Translations under genes and position numbers: made by a program
Source: Buxus sempervirens
Taxonomy: Eukaryota; Streptophyta; Magnoliopsida; Buxales; Buxaceae
Length of the DNA stretch: 64,000 nucleotides
Reading direction: 5' to 3'
NCBI GenBank assembly: GCA_947561395.2
Contig: OX387192.1
Coordinates: 12,932,221 to 12,996,220 of the forward strand
Notes under the pieces: model-generated
The model's input: only the letters and a program-made list of their open reading frames with translations
Told to the model about the DNA's origin: nothing
The model's database searches: none
Part shown: positions 22,235-34,564 of the stretch, piece after piece
How positions within the stretch are numbered: position 1 is the stretch's first letter
How the letters are laid out: each line of letters begins with the position of its first letter

Positions 22235-24960
22235 TGTAAAATCCCAAATTTTGAATAAAATTAAAAACTTAGAATTTATGGTTGATAAATTTATTTAATT
22301 GATGGAAATTTCAAAAATGGAGAAAAAGGAGTCAAACCGGGGATTTTTGTTGAAATAGATGAGAATTTTATTTAAATGGGTAAAGAGTGTTGTTTAATTG
22401 TAATTGGTTGATTTGGAATGGTTAAATGGAGTGGCATACAAGGGATCTTAGCCAATTGAGGGTGCTTGTATAGGAAGTTGCTGGAGTGGCAACTATAGGA
22501 TCAGGTTTTAAAATACAAATCTGGTGGCAGCTATAAATTGGCATCCTCTTTCGATTGGCAGTTGGTTTGTTGGTTTCTCGAGTGGGGAGATCAGAGAATC
22601 AAGGGAAGGAGAGCTAGGGTGAGAGGTGATTCTGGTTTTGGTGGTGATCAGAGAGTAGTGAGGTTGATCGTGGATCTTTGTTGAAGTAAACAGCAGAGAA
22701 AGGATCTTGCGGTAGCAACTCCAAAAATGTATGGGAGTTGAAATTTCTCCAGATCTGTGATAATTTAGGTATGAATGGTTAAGTTCGGTTAGAATAGGTT
22801 GAGTTCTATTTGATGAGCTCAGATTTATAGAGATCTAATCAAGTTATTAATAAATTTCAGAAGAATTCAGTTGTTGGTTAAATTAGTGTTGCTCTCACCT
22901 GCGGCAGCACCCTAAGGATATCAAGAGTAGGTTATTTCTGCAAATTCAATTCAGTTCAGTAATATAGCATTGGATCTGAGGTTTAGTTTAACTTGTAGTA
23001 TAAATTGAAATCAGATCTTAGATACGAAATGGTTGGATGAGTTGGAGGCTAATCTTCAGAAGAGGAATTGGCGGCTGAGTTGCTATTGAGCTGCTAGAAA
23101 TTTTGTTGGTCGAATTAATAAGTTTAGGGCTATGGATTGTCTTCAATCATGTAAGTAACATCGGATTTCTACTTTGTTTTGCAACCGATTGCATGAATTA
23201 AATTTGATCTATGTGTTGCAAGTTAAGTCTATCGTTGTAAAAGTCATATTTCGAGCACAGTGTTGAATCGGAGCTGGTTTCTTAGAGGAATTAATTTCGA
23301 ATTGGTTCTAAAGGGCTATGGGACGTGGTATGAGTATGGATTAGCTGTTGTATAGGTTTAAATTTAGGTCAGACATGTCGGAATCAAATTTACAGAGACT
23401 AGAAATAGCTGTCGGGAAATTATGGGGGTATGCGCTGAGTGCCGCTCACTGGCATTACTCGACGGCACTCAGCGCTAGCTCAAATGAGGGTATCCGCCGA
23501 CTGCCGCCTAGTGTCGCCCACTGAGACAAAGTCAGCGGACCTGTTCAATTCTCCAGTTGAAGTCAGCGGACCTATTCAATTCTCCATTATAATCAAATTT
23601 TGCAATTTTAAGGGTTCCAAAACCTGTCTAGGAGCTGAATAAAGATGCTAGGAGTATTTATAAATGATTGTAAGCTACTGAGTTTTATTCCATCAATTAC
23701 TTGGAGGATTTATGAGGGTTAAAGTTAGGTTTTGAGGTGCTTGTTAGAGAGTTGGTTGCTGGTTTAGTACTATGAGTTCCTGGTTTGGTTTGTTTCATGC
23801 TTTACTATTAATTTTTCCGGTTTGTGACACCTTTTAAGTGGAGTTTTATCAGACTTTAATATGCTGGGCAGAACTTGTAAATTGGTTTTCTTTAGAAAGG
23901 TTTGTACTAAAGGTTTTCAATGGTTGTTCTTGGTTGTGGAATCTCAATTAAAGTTTCATGAGTTACTGTTTTGGTCTTGGGTGACCCGGATGAGTTGGTT
24001 TGTGATGGTAATACCAGAGTTTGGTATATTTTGTTGCTACCAGAGGTTGGTTTATGTAATGAGTTGTCTTGTTTTGGTCTAGCTTGTCCTGGATCCAGAG
24101 TCTAAGCTTAGTATTGTGATGTGTTGACTTTATTGCTGTAATTGCATAGCCATGAATGTTGCCCTGACCAGGGTAGAGCAGCCCATGATCCTTGGTAGGC
24201 CGGGTTGTCAATGCCGAAACCCGGAGTAGGCCGGCATTGGATGACAAAGTTCCTTGGTAGGCAGTCATTTCAGAGTACCGAGTCTATGTTGACCGGACTG
24301 TGTTCCAGGAGGCTTGGATGTCGCTCAGGCATGCGAATTACCCAATATAAGTGAATTGTATGACATTGGCCTCGATGTTTTGGTTTTATCGGTATTTGTA
24401 TCTCCAACTGGTTCTGAGTGGCCCATGATAAACACTCAGCTTTCCAAAGATTATTATTTCATCGAAGTGTTGATATCTGGTTATAAGTAACTTTAAGGTT
24501 ATATTTGTGATTTGATACTGACATTAATTGCTTGGTTTACATGTGAATTACACTAGCTATATCATCTTTATCTGTTATATTGTTGTGGGATTAGTCAGAT
24601 TAATCGTGTTATCGCCATTGTTACTAATGTATTATTCGATCCATGTTTCATAACTTTGGAAAATGTATTTGTGCATGCATGTGCTGCTTATTGGGATATT
24701 CGTATCTCATTCCGTATTGTTTGTTTTGTTTTCAGCTGCTCCTAGAGAGGACAATATCGTGGGGAATTTCTCGATTATGTGAGTTTCGAGTTGGATTATT
24801 GTAATTAGTATTTTAGTTTGGGATTGTAGCGCACTCTGATTATGTAGTTTTTGTTGTATTCATGTTTTTCCTTCACTTTGATATTGCGATCCTGTGTTAT
24901 ATATTAACCTCCAGAGATGAGTTATGGTTTTTCTATGTAACTCGGATCCGGAGCGTTACA
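22235..24960 (+). repeat. second-family LTR copy 1, no TSD
   Basis: Non-coding 2.7-kb block from TGTAAAATCCCAAATTTTG to GGATCCGGAGCGTTACA. Both ends match, in opposite orientation, the LTR at 37549-40760, which has a clear TSD, so the termini are real LTR ends. Flanking pentamers (AATGT and AGTGA) do not match. The left flank is Athila integrase and the right flank is the leader of element A. It contains a short GC-rich island near 23430-23530. Probably a Ty3-type LTR; the lineage cannot be set without internal coding sequence. Confidence 0.75.
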
Positions 24961-25205
24961 AGTGAAGAATTGGCACACAAAACGATGTCCTGGGAGAGTC
25001 CCCAGGTAATTGGAGGGTCACAATAGTCCCACTTAAAACCCAATTACCTTAGGCAATTATCTCGTTCTTTATGACAGGACTTCCCAAAATATGTATTTAC
25101 GTGTATCCTATGCCTTACTAAAGTGGGACAGAAGCGGTCCCCTAAATTAATTGATATCCCCCTTGTGTTGATTCGCTCTAACTAAGGTCCTACTGGGCTA
25201 AGAAA
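24961..25205 (-). other. leader of element A (5' UTR next to PBS)
   Basis: About 245 bases collinear with 34322-34565 in element B: both have the block around CTTTATGACAGGACTTCCC (25068-25086; in B near 34348-34366) and the same spacing to the PBS. It is therefore the PBS-proximal leader of element A. The remaining leader up to the gag start (about 1.8 kb, by comparison with element B) is missing. Confidence 0.75.
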
Positions 25206-25224
25206 GTCCCCAGCGGAGTTGCCA
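25206..25224 (-). other. PBS of element A, tRNA-Arg-like
   Basis: On the minus strand TGGCAACTCCGCTGGGGAC, three bases from the LTR. It is complementary to the 3' end of plant tRNA-Arg with the usual TGGCGACTCC changed to TGGCAACTCC. The same C/T variant occurs in the U5 PBS-like motif of this LTR (25296-25306). Confidence 0.75.
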
Positions 25225-25919
25225 GGCTGTGCGCGGGGTCGCACGGCGGGGCTCATAGGTTGTGCATGCCTCCTAAAGGGTAAATTGAGAAAGGTTGGAG
25301 TTGCCACTGCCTGATGGGGTGTAGGCAGACACCTGGGTGCCTAGGCTTGTCAATTAGGTAGGTCTGCGGCTTGAGATTCTAAGTAAGGTTTCGGTTACGG
25401 TCCGGGAAAGTTCGTAGACACCCCGGTCCGCCTTGTCGAATGACGGGTCCCATGGGTTTTCCTAGTTTGAGTCAACTCGAATTTTGGTCTATCTCACCCA
25501 ATTCCTAAGCCGAGCATGCGCATTTGGTTTAAATCTGGTGGGGACCACCAAAGTAGTGTGGGTCCCTTTATTCTATTTTATTTTGCCTTATTTAGCGATC
25601 TGGGTTTGATTGGGTGGGCCCCCCTGGAAGGCCCACGGATTCCTTGGTAGACTAGGTTTAGCCCACATGCCCCTTTGTTGGGCCTCAATCTATCCTTAGG
25701 AGGCCCTTTAGGGTTTTGGTAAAGTTAATTGATTTTATTTAGGGTTCAAGTGAAAAATTAAATTAGGATTTATTTGGTGGGCCTGAATGGTTTGTGGGCC
25801 CATGGGATGGGCCGCACAAGGTTAGCCTTGAGGTTTGGGTTATCTTGGTTAAGTTATGTCCCAATGGGCTAGGCATGGGCTTTGGGCCCATGTCTAGGCT
25901 TGGACTTGAAAGCCCAAGG

Positions 25920-28047
25920 TGTGCGCACCTCGGGCGCACGGTAAAAGCGGGTTACTTGTCTTTTATGGAGTCGCCACTACCTGAAATGGTGCAAGTAGAC
26001 ACTTTGTTGATTTTTGGTTTGAACCAGTGATTTCGGATAAGTGACCTAATTACAACCCAGGGAAGTCCTTGAACACCCTGGGTTGCCCCACAAAAATGGG
26101 TTCCCTTAAATCAGTTGGATCGTATTTGGGTTGTTTTACTATTATTTAATTCTTCTCTTTTTTTTTTATCTTTTATCTTTTATATATATTTTTATTTATT
26201 CTTTTTATGATCACATGTATACAAATATTGGAGGAATGGAGATTGCTATGCTGCATCCTATACAAAATATAATACATATATAAAAAATCCAAAATAAAGA
26301 AATTTAAATCAAATATTTCAACATGGGGCAATGTACTTTCTTTTTTGGAAAGTTTTATACAAAGTACATGGAGCAATGTACTTGGTTATTTTAAAAAAAT
26401 TTTATTTATTTTTTATTTAACCTAGCCACATCATTTAATCTTTTATTTATTTTTATTGTTTTCTTATGTTTTTTCCTTTTTTTTCCTTATGATAATTTAT
26501 TTACACAAAGCATGGGTTAAAAAAAACTCAATCATATTTGGTCATTGAAAATTACACTTTCTTTTCCATATTTTTTTTTACTCTTATTTCCAAGGATTTT
26601 GAGGAAAGGAGAGGTGTTATAAAAGTGACAAATGTTTAAGCATATGATCTAAAAATAATTAAGAAAAATAAATAAATATGTTAGTTTGGCATATTATCTA
26701 AAAAAGTAAGAAAAGAATAAAAATCTGATTGTTATAATTATGTTAATTAAGCATATTATCTAAAAATAATTAAGAAATTAACAAAAATTAAGTTAAGCAT
26801 ATTATCTAAAAGGAAATTAAGAAAAAAAAATTAAAGAAATAACAAGAAAGAAATAAAAGAAATAACAAATGAAAGCTAGAGTTATTAAAAAGGTTTTAAA
26901 GAAGAACTAAAACATGAAATAAAATAAGTTCTTTTTAAATCCTTTAACTTTTCAGAATAACAAATTAGGCACCCTAGTTTATCAAATTCTCAAAATTCAA
27001 CCCACATATCCATTCGTTCAACAGATTCGGTCGGATAAGAGACATGCTTTGTATACTTTAATTTGTTAATATAATAACATTGAAAAATTCAGATTCGGCC
27101 ATAATAGTGCATGCTTTGTATTATTTTCATTTGACAATCTAACAACATAAAAAAAATATTTGATTAAAGAATTAATAAACAAAATAATGAAAAAACCTGG
27201 TATGGAGTCGATTTCCCGGAAACTGATGTGCTCAACTCCAGATGTTCCCTCCTTTCTCTTGCACAACTTCCTTCTACCTCTTTTTCTCACTTCCCTCTTT
27301 GCTTTTTCTTAAGAACTCTTTTCTTTAGATCCTCCCCTTTGCTTCCAACTTCAAGCCTTTTTATAGAGGATTCCCACCCCTTCAACTTCTTAACCCCTAA
27401 GCTTTCCTCCTCCTCTCCTAAACCTCTCATTTCCTTAACTTCTCCTCTTCATCTCTTAAACAACTAACCCTTCTTCTTCCTCTCTTAAACACCCTCATTC
27501 ATTTAGGCTTGGTCAAAGTCTATTTTGTCCCACATTTTTATTAGGCTTTTATATTATTTTTTAAGCTTTGTCTCAATATCTCAAGAGAATATGAGTTGGA
27601 CCAATTCGTCCAACTCATTTCTCTTTGTTTATTTTTATTATTATTATTTTTTTAATCTTAAACTTTTATTACATTTGTTATTTATTTGCATAAGAACCCC
27701 ATTAGGAAACTTACTTATTTACTAAAACAACCCCACAAAATTTTAATTTATCATTGGTTACTTGGCAGCCACCATGGCGTACACGTGGCTGCCATGTGAC
27801 ATCCAATTTCGGTTTTGTAAAAATCCCCAAACTACCCTTTATTTCGTTTATTCATAACTTAGCCGTTTGAGATCCGATTTGAGCACGGTTTAGTGCATCG
27901 GAATCGGCTCAGAATTCTCTTTTTTATGGGCTTGTTATTTCAAAAAGATGGGTCCATTATAAAAACCTAAATGTACGTGCCCACATATATGCCAGTTAAA
28001 GATATGCTTCTTGGACAATTTTATGGTGCAAAAATAGGGTGCTGACA
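25920..28047 (-). repeat. 3' LTR of element B
   Basis: 2,128 bp; in element sense it starts TGTCAGCACC (28047) and ends GGTGCGCACA. It aligns along its length with 34608-36773. It contains a copy-specific extra 38 bp near 26335-26372 bounded by CAATGTACTT repeats. TATA-like CTATAAAAAGG on the minus strand near 27355-27365. A 10-bp-stem hairpin (TGGCAGCCAC, 27763-27772 with 27785-27794) lies about 400 bp upstream of it. The PPT is purine-rich AAAGAAGGG just inside 28048. Confidence 0.9.
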
Positions 28048-30887
28048 GCTGCCCTTCTTTGTCAGAGTCACCAAGGTGATGATTGACAAAGAATAAAAAG
28101 AACCCTATTTTTTGCACTTTGCATTTCTGTCGACATAACCGATGAATCAAGTCCTTTAATGTTTTAAAAGATGCGGAAGCACTGGTCCAAGCTCTATGTT
28201 GCTTTGGCACACTTCCAAGTTCTTGGGAATTTCCTTGCCATTGGGCTTTTGGAATTGTTCCCCTTTTTTAGTTTAAGTTGAAAATGATGGGTTGGATTTA
28301 GACTCACCGACTTGTTTCAGCGCTGATGCAAAAGTGCTTCAACAATGCTCTTTTCTTCTTGTTTGTTCCATTGACTTTTGAATTCTTCTTTTATCTTTTC
28401 AGACTTATTCACTTTATTTTATTTTATTTTATTTATTTATTATTATTATTACTTTTTTTTTTAAGTTTGAAGTTCTTTATCCCCCATGTAGTACCCCCTA
28501 ACTCTATTTGGCTAAGAGTCACTGCTGCTCAACACACCGAGGAAATCCGAGTCCTGGTTCGAATCCTATGATACAAAAGTGGGAAAATGAAAAAATTACA
28601 TGAGGGCCTTCTCTGCCCTTTAAATCTTCAAAACATGTCTTCTCCTCTTGTTCTTGAGCTTGCCTAAGCTTTATTGTCCTTGATGATTCTCCACTGGGTA
28701 TTGGTGGGACTCCCGTTTAAAGGAAAACTCTTCTAGGAATTTTATGAGAGCCTTCTCATTTGTCATTCTGTTTCGCCCAGTGTCTTTACGTAGAATGTTG
28801 CCGTTCTTTCACCTTTCTGAGGTTCTCATGTTGATGATGTCTCTTTATTTAATTGGTACTCTTCTTTTGTTGGGTAACACTTCTTCTCGATTAGGAAACT
28901 CCACTAGGGATTTGTAGAGGAAGGTGTCACCTCTCTTGCTTTCTTTTCGGCATTCTCTGGCGGGGTCTTGGATGAGAAGCTTGTGTGTTCTTTGAGTGTA
29001 CTCATCTTCTTTGTGGTGGATTCCCCTTGTTTGCTTCTCTTTCCCTTTGCCTATTTGCTCTTTTTTTTTAGCTCCAGTATCAGAACCATTTGATTTCCCT
29101 CCTCGCATGGGCCTGCAAATTTCTCAAGATAGTAGTGAGGTATATGAAATTCAAAATGTAAGCACTTATGGCTTACTTGGTTATTTTTGTGTGCGAATGT
29201 ATAGGAATGAAATGAAAACAATTTTCTCTTTTTTTTTTCTCAAGGAACTTTTTCTTAGAAACTATGCAAGTGCTTAAAAGGGAAAGGCAAGACCAATGAC
29301 CATGGTAAATTGCCTTATTAGCTTGAGGTGTTTCGAGACAGTGTGCCTGACACGTTTTCTCATGAATTTCTTGACTTGTGTCGTCATTGGCTCTCGAAGG
29401 TTCTACAAAGGCTTAAAATAAGGATCATCTCAAGGAATGCTTTCCCAACCCTAGTTTTGATTTTTCTCACTTTGATCCAGTCTTAAGTGGTTTCGAGATT
29501 TTGCAATTGAAGGTGTTCCCTTTCTTTTTCTCCCCGGGGTTAGTGCTTGCCCCAGTTTAAGGGTTTAAACTGACTTTCATGCATCATGCCCTTTAGATCT
29601 GAGAGGTGATCTAAGAGGTCTTTAAAATAGGACGAAACATTGGCTGAGTTTTAAGTCTAAGAAATGATGGGATGTAAGTCTCAAGTTCTTGTGTTTCTTA
29701 GGTTAACGGTTTGTGTCTTGCTGAAGCTGATTCTTCTTTTAAATTCCTTCATCACTAATCTACATAGATCCAAATGTCACATTTTCTACAATCAAAAAGG
29801 ACTTTCTCATATGACGAAACGAAGTCTGAGGTCTTGGTTTTTGAAAGAAAGGGAAGATGGCTCAAAGTTTTACAAATGGGTTGAGTCATGTTTTGCCCTT
29901 TTTCTTCACTGCTTGGGCCTTGTCAATGCCTTTTCCATTTTCTTTCATTTTCTTTTTGGGTCTTTTGCGACCTTCGCCTTTTCCTTGGCGTTTTCTCTCC
30001 TTTGGTTTGGGTGTCCACCTTGATTGGTATGCCCTAGTGTGCTTTTTGTTTTCTTTTTGCTTCATTTTTGCACATCCATATTCTTTTTTTTTCTTTTCTT
30101 CTTTCATTCCAAGCATTGTATTTAGAGCTCATGACTCAATGGGTTAGAAGAAAGAAATTAGGCTCAACTGATTTGACTAGGGATTCTGTTTTAAAGACTT
30201 GACAGATTAAAGCAAGGATAGCCTTTCATCCTTTTGCAGAAGTTGTGACAACATGGTTTAGATATTCGATGCAAATTTAGTTCAGGAATTGTTTTCTCCC
30301 TTTTGTTCTTATTCTTTTTGGCTTTACCCCAGTGTGGGGTGTCTAGACACAACACGGGTATTTGAATAACACGAACAAGCCCAAAGTGTTTGACTAGTGA
30401 TTCTTGATTCAGGATGCATGAAGGATGGCCTCTCATCCTTTCTCAAAGACATGATGCTAAAGCCAACCTTGACCCTTAGCTCGTTTAGGAATTTTTTCTT
30501 TCTTTTTCTTTTCCTCTCTTTGCTCTCAGGGATCACTCTACCCCAATGTAAAAATAGGTGTGGAAGGAAAATCGGGGTCTGGATCAGGAAAGGATGGCCA
30601 CTGGCTCAGTCAAGTTTCTCATGGGAGCAATATCTTGCACCCAATTGAAGACACCTTTGAGTAACTTGGCATCTTTCCATGGTCATGGTCGTGCCAAAAG
30701 GGTGGTGGTCTCAGAGCGATGTCATCATCGACCAAGCACTTGCCAATTTTTTTTCTTTTCTTTATTTATTTTTTTTCCAAAGTTTTTTTTAAAAGTTTGC
30801 ATGAAAGTAAAAGTATGCAAAAACACTTACAAAATGACTAATCCCACTCGAGATGGTCAGTGCAAAAAAAAAAACGTAACATTTAAC
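28048..30887 (-). other. non-coding 3' region of element B
   Basis: About 2.8 kb between the gag stop and the 3' LTR, where pol would be expected. It is T-rich on the plus strand with many short ORFs but none resembling protease, RT, RNase H or integrase. Internal duplications are visible: around 30180-30340 and 30400-30550 two diverged copies share a motif that reads GGATGGCCTCTCATCCTTT in one copy, followed by a T-rich tract. The stretch ends at 28048 with a purine-rich PPT candidate on the minus strand. Confidence 0.6.
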
Positions 30888-32536
30888 TTAGCCTCGAAAT
30901 GGTGGACTCGGAGAAGAACCGTGTTCGGGAGTTGGTTGCACCTTGCAACCTTGCTTGATTTCTTCAACTTGTCCCGCTTGAAGATGCCCCCTGTGATCTG
31001 GAAGAGGGTCTTGAGTCACAGCAGTGGCTAGTGTGTTGGTTGGAGTAGAAGGGTCCACGGTGAGGCGTTTCTGATAAATCAAGTCTTGGATATCATGCCT
31101 CAAATCCCAACATCTGTTGGTGTCATGTCCCGGTGCCCCTGTGTGGTACTCACATCTCTTATTAGGATTGTAGTTCTTGTCGATGAATGTTCTAGGATTT
31201 GGCGGCTTGATTTGCAAATACTCTCCTTTCAGTAATGTGGGTAGTAACTCAGCTGGTGTGTATGGAAGTGGAGTAAATACTCTTCTCAGCCTTGCCTCCA
31301 TTTTTTCTCTTGTCCGTCTCGGTGGACCCTGATATGGTATGGCCATTTGTCCCTGGTTCTGTGGAGTTGTTGTCAAGGGCCTCTGAGAGATTTGATAAGG
31401 TTGAATAGGTTGAACATAGTTCACTGCCTACCCCTCAGTTCTCCATGGTTGCTCTTGGCCCTGGCTTCTATTGCCCTAATTCGCTATTGGCGTCCTCTAA
31501 GTGGCATTCTACCCACTGCTATCCATCTTTCCTGACCTTACTGCATCTTCAATTCTGTCAGCTGTCAGAATCAAGTCACTGAAACTTGCAGAACTCCACC
31601 CAAGTAATAGAGTGAAGAAAGGTTGGCCAAGTGATGCTATAAACAAAGACGCCATCTCTTGCTCTAACAGTGGTGGCTGGACCAATGTTGCCAGCTCTTT
31701 CCATCTCTTAGCATAGTCTCGAACTGACTCATGGCTCTTCTTTGCTAACCTTTGCAGCTCTGCCCTTGTTTGAACCATCTGGTTGTTCAAACGATATTGC
31801 TGAATGAACATTGCAGCAAGGTCATTCTAAGTCTTTATCTTGGCTTGTCTAAGCTCAAAAACCAATAATAAGCAGCCCCGGTTAAAGACCGTTGAAAGAA
31901 CTGTATCATGATTTTTTCATTTTTTGCGTATTGGCACATGTCGCCAAAATACGACCTTAAGTGGTTTAGCGGACAACCAGTGCCATTAAACTGGTGCAAC
32001 TTAGGACATTTGAACTTGGTAGGGAGTTGTATGTCTGAGAAAAAATAGAGGTTTTCCGGAGTAGCCTCACTTTGAATTGTGTTTGGCTATAGCTGCTTCA
32101 GAAGATCTTCCTTCATGGCCGCTAGACGGGCTTCGAATTGAGCTTCTTGCGTTCTATACCAGTCTTCTTCGTCCTGCCCCAGTTGGACAGGCGCAAACTA
32201 TTCTTGCTGCTGTATCGGGTGGACAAGATTTACCACAGGAGGTGGGAATGGAACAGCTTGCGGTGGCGGATGTGGTGGTGCCATAGGTGGAGGTTGTTTT
32301 GGTTGTGGTGGAAGCGGTACTACTGGCACTTCTGCTCGTGGTGGGAGTGGTGGGTGGTGCTTTTGAGTGATCGGAACTATTGGTTGAACTTGTTTCAGAT
32401 CCCTGATCTCTGCCATGAGGGACTGAATAACCATTGTCATGTTTTCGACCTTTTTGGTTAGGTCGTTAATCACTTGGGTTTGACTAGATTCTGCTTGGTA
32501 CTGCACTGGCGGAGTTTGATTTCCTTGTGCATTCAT
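30888..32536 (-). pseudogene. gag: gag of element B (broken)
   Basis: Second Tat/Ogre-like Gag. Starts MNAQGNQTPP at 32536, then a heptad-like segment (LTKKVENMTMVIQSLMAEI), a Pro-rich spacer, and TAG stops at 32198-32200 and 32087-32089. The gag domain spans about 32080-31500 (YFFSDIQLPTKFKCPKL, FFQRSLTGAAYYWFLSLDK), is frameshifted near 31825, and continues as FIQQYRLNNQMVQTR. The C-terminal frame from 31424 has CEYHTGAPGHDTNRCWDLR. Collinear with gag A, but gag B stops at 30888 without a protease. The intact C-terminal frame contrasts with the broken N-terminus. Confidence 0.85.
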
Positions 32537-32749
32537 ATCCAGTCTTTTGCGAGATCGAAGATTGTATGGGCTTTTGGGAGCAATTTTGGATACCTGTTGA
32601 TGATTTTGCAGAAGTTAATGCATTTCTTTGGCAATTAATCATTTTTACATATTTTTTATGTTTTGCTTTTAGAGACATGGTCAATTGAGATCAAATTTGT
32701 GATTTGATTTAGCTGTGTTGAAGCAAATTAGGGGGAATTTCTGAAAATG

Positions 32750-33210
32750 TATCATTTTTAGTTACACAAAGGCAACTGGGAGAGAAAACCTAAAGGAATG
32801 ATCTGTTTTAGCAGCGCAAAGACAACTGGGAGAGAGAACCCTGTGTCTACTAGTCTGTTTTAGTCATCTGTGGACAACTGGGAGAGAAAACACAAGGTAG
32901 TGATCTATTTTAGTTGCACAAATGCAACTAGGAGAGAGAACCCAATGTCTAGTGGTCTATTTTAGTCGTCTGTGGACAACTGGGAAAGAGAACCCAAGGT
33001 ATTGATCTATTTTAGTTGCATAAAGGCAACTAGGAGAGAGAACCAAAAGTCTAGAGGTCTATTTTAGTCGTTTTGTGGACGACTAGGAAAGAGAACCCAA
33101 GGGATTGATCTGTTTTAGCTGCGTCAAGTCAGCAAGGAAAGAGAACCTAAAGAATTTGATCTATTTTAGGCGCTTGTGACAAGGAAAGAGAACCTCTTGG
33201 TTCATGCCCT
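32750..33210 (-). repeat. leader tandem repeat I of element B, about 50-bp monomers
   Basis: Nine imperfect head-to-tail copies, each built of TTTTAG, a short stem-loop, an AACTGGGAGAGAGAACC-like purine block and a GATCT or GGTCT end. Copies alternate between an A type (GTTGC/GCAAC arms) and a B type (GTCGT/ACGAC-like arms), giving an approximately 102-bp higher-order period. It lies between PBS and gag, so it is transcribed into the leader RNA. See the separate finding on covariation of the stems. Confidence 0.85.
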
Positions 33211-33234
33211 AATGAACCGGAGCTTGTTTATAAT

Positions 33235-33655
33235 CAATTGAACTCAATATCACGGGATTGGACTTATGTCTCTGTAGGGGGTGAGCTAAAAAAACAACAC
33301 CCGGGCTCACCCAGTTGGTCTCCGATTTAAGAATCGGTCGTCAGACGCCACAATTTTTGGACTCATGTCGAGTCTCCGCAGGGGAAGGGCTAAAAATAGT
33401 GACCTCCGGGTTCACCCAGTTGGTCTCTGATTTAAGAATCTGTCACCAGGCACCACAATTTTTGGACTTATGTCTCCGCAGGGGGTAAGCTAAAAAGCAA
33501 ACACCGGGTTCACCCAGTTGGTCTCCAATTTAAGAATCGGTCACCAGGCACCAAAATTTTTGGACTTATGTCTCCGCAGGGGAAGGGCTAAAAATAGCCA
33601 CCTTTGGGCTCATCTGAAGGGTTGGTCTTGACGGGCCATCTTCAAACGCCACCAA
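33235..33655 (-). repeat. leader tandem repeat II of element B, about 115-bp monomers
   Basis: Three full and one partial copy of a unit containing GGACTTATGTCTCCGCAGGG, a GGGCTAAAAATAG-like block, TTCACCCAGTTGGTCTC and CACCAGGCACCA. Each unit also contains a 6-bp hairpin CCGATT-TAAG-AATCGG, perfect in the first unit and decayed in others. It is adjacent to repeat I on its PBS side. Confidence 0.85.
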
Positions 33656-34564
33656 TTTGGATCATTGGATCCAGGGCAAAAACCGAGTGATCTTGTGAAT
33701 AAGATGCATTCGGGTGTGATCTAAGTTCAATCCATGAGTGCTTTAAGAAACGCCTATAGGTATTAATATTAGAATAATTAAGGAGTAGGATTAGAAGGAC
33801 GGGGTCTAATGTGACCAGATATCGCGGTTTTGTATAACCGAAAATTTGGGTTTTTCCAACGAGCATCTGCAAATTGATTTACTGCTTTTTTTCATGTTTT
33901 TGTTCTGTCCATTCAAAATTAAATTAGAATTAAAGCATTAAACTAAAATAAAAAGTGTGTGATCCTAAGGGTTGGTGCTTGTCAAGGCATGACTTCTAGA
34001 CATACTTGTGTAAGGAAGCACACCCAAGTCCCGACTAGCCTTATTCTTTTATCTGCTCTTTCATCTTCTGATGTAAAACTTACAACTTGCCAGCTAGGGC
34101 GAAAATTACATGATGTTCAAAAAATTGAAAGAGAATGCAATCTTAGGGTTTTTGAGAACTCTAAGAAAGGATACATTTGATTCAAAAAGGGTAGGTTGAA
34201 AAGGACTAATTCTAGGGTTCAACTTTATTTGTTCTGATCTGGCCTGATTTCATTTGCTTAAAGATTGATCTGGACTCAAGATACTTCCTATGGACTCAAT
34301 GGGTCGAGGCCCACGGCTCTCAGGACTCAATGCATGGATCTCGTCCTTTATGACAGAACTCCCCAGAATATGTTTTTGCGTATATTCAACACTTACTAAG
34401 TAAGACGGCAAATCTTCCTTGTCCAATTTGTGCAAGTGTGTGCATATGTACAAAAAGAGTGTGCGTGCATGTGCAAGTGTGTGCACATGTGCAAAGAATA
34501 AGCCCATTATAATCCAACTAATCAAATCGGGTAGGGTCAGCCCCCAGCAATTCCGGGTTTGATC

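Noticed and set aside
22230-24965. TSD for the second-family LTR copy 1
   Set aside because: Flanking pentamers AATGT and AGTGA do not match, and shifting the ends by a few bases did not help.
27228-27467. Ser/Leu/Phe-rich ORF in both LTRs of element B (also 35881-36120) as a gene
   Set aside because: It lies in pyrimidine-rich LTR sequence, has low complexity and no domain. Its presence in both copies follows from LTR duplication.
29664-31031. ORFs on the plus strand in the 3' region of element B as an extra gene
   Set aside because: Phe/Leu/Ser-rich translations of T-rich DNA without domain signature; opposite strand to the element.
32750-33210. CRISPR-like regular repeats
   Set aside because: Repeats are imperfect, contiguous and without unique spacers, and they lie in a plant retrotransposon leader. 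They are tandem repeats.
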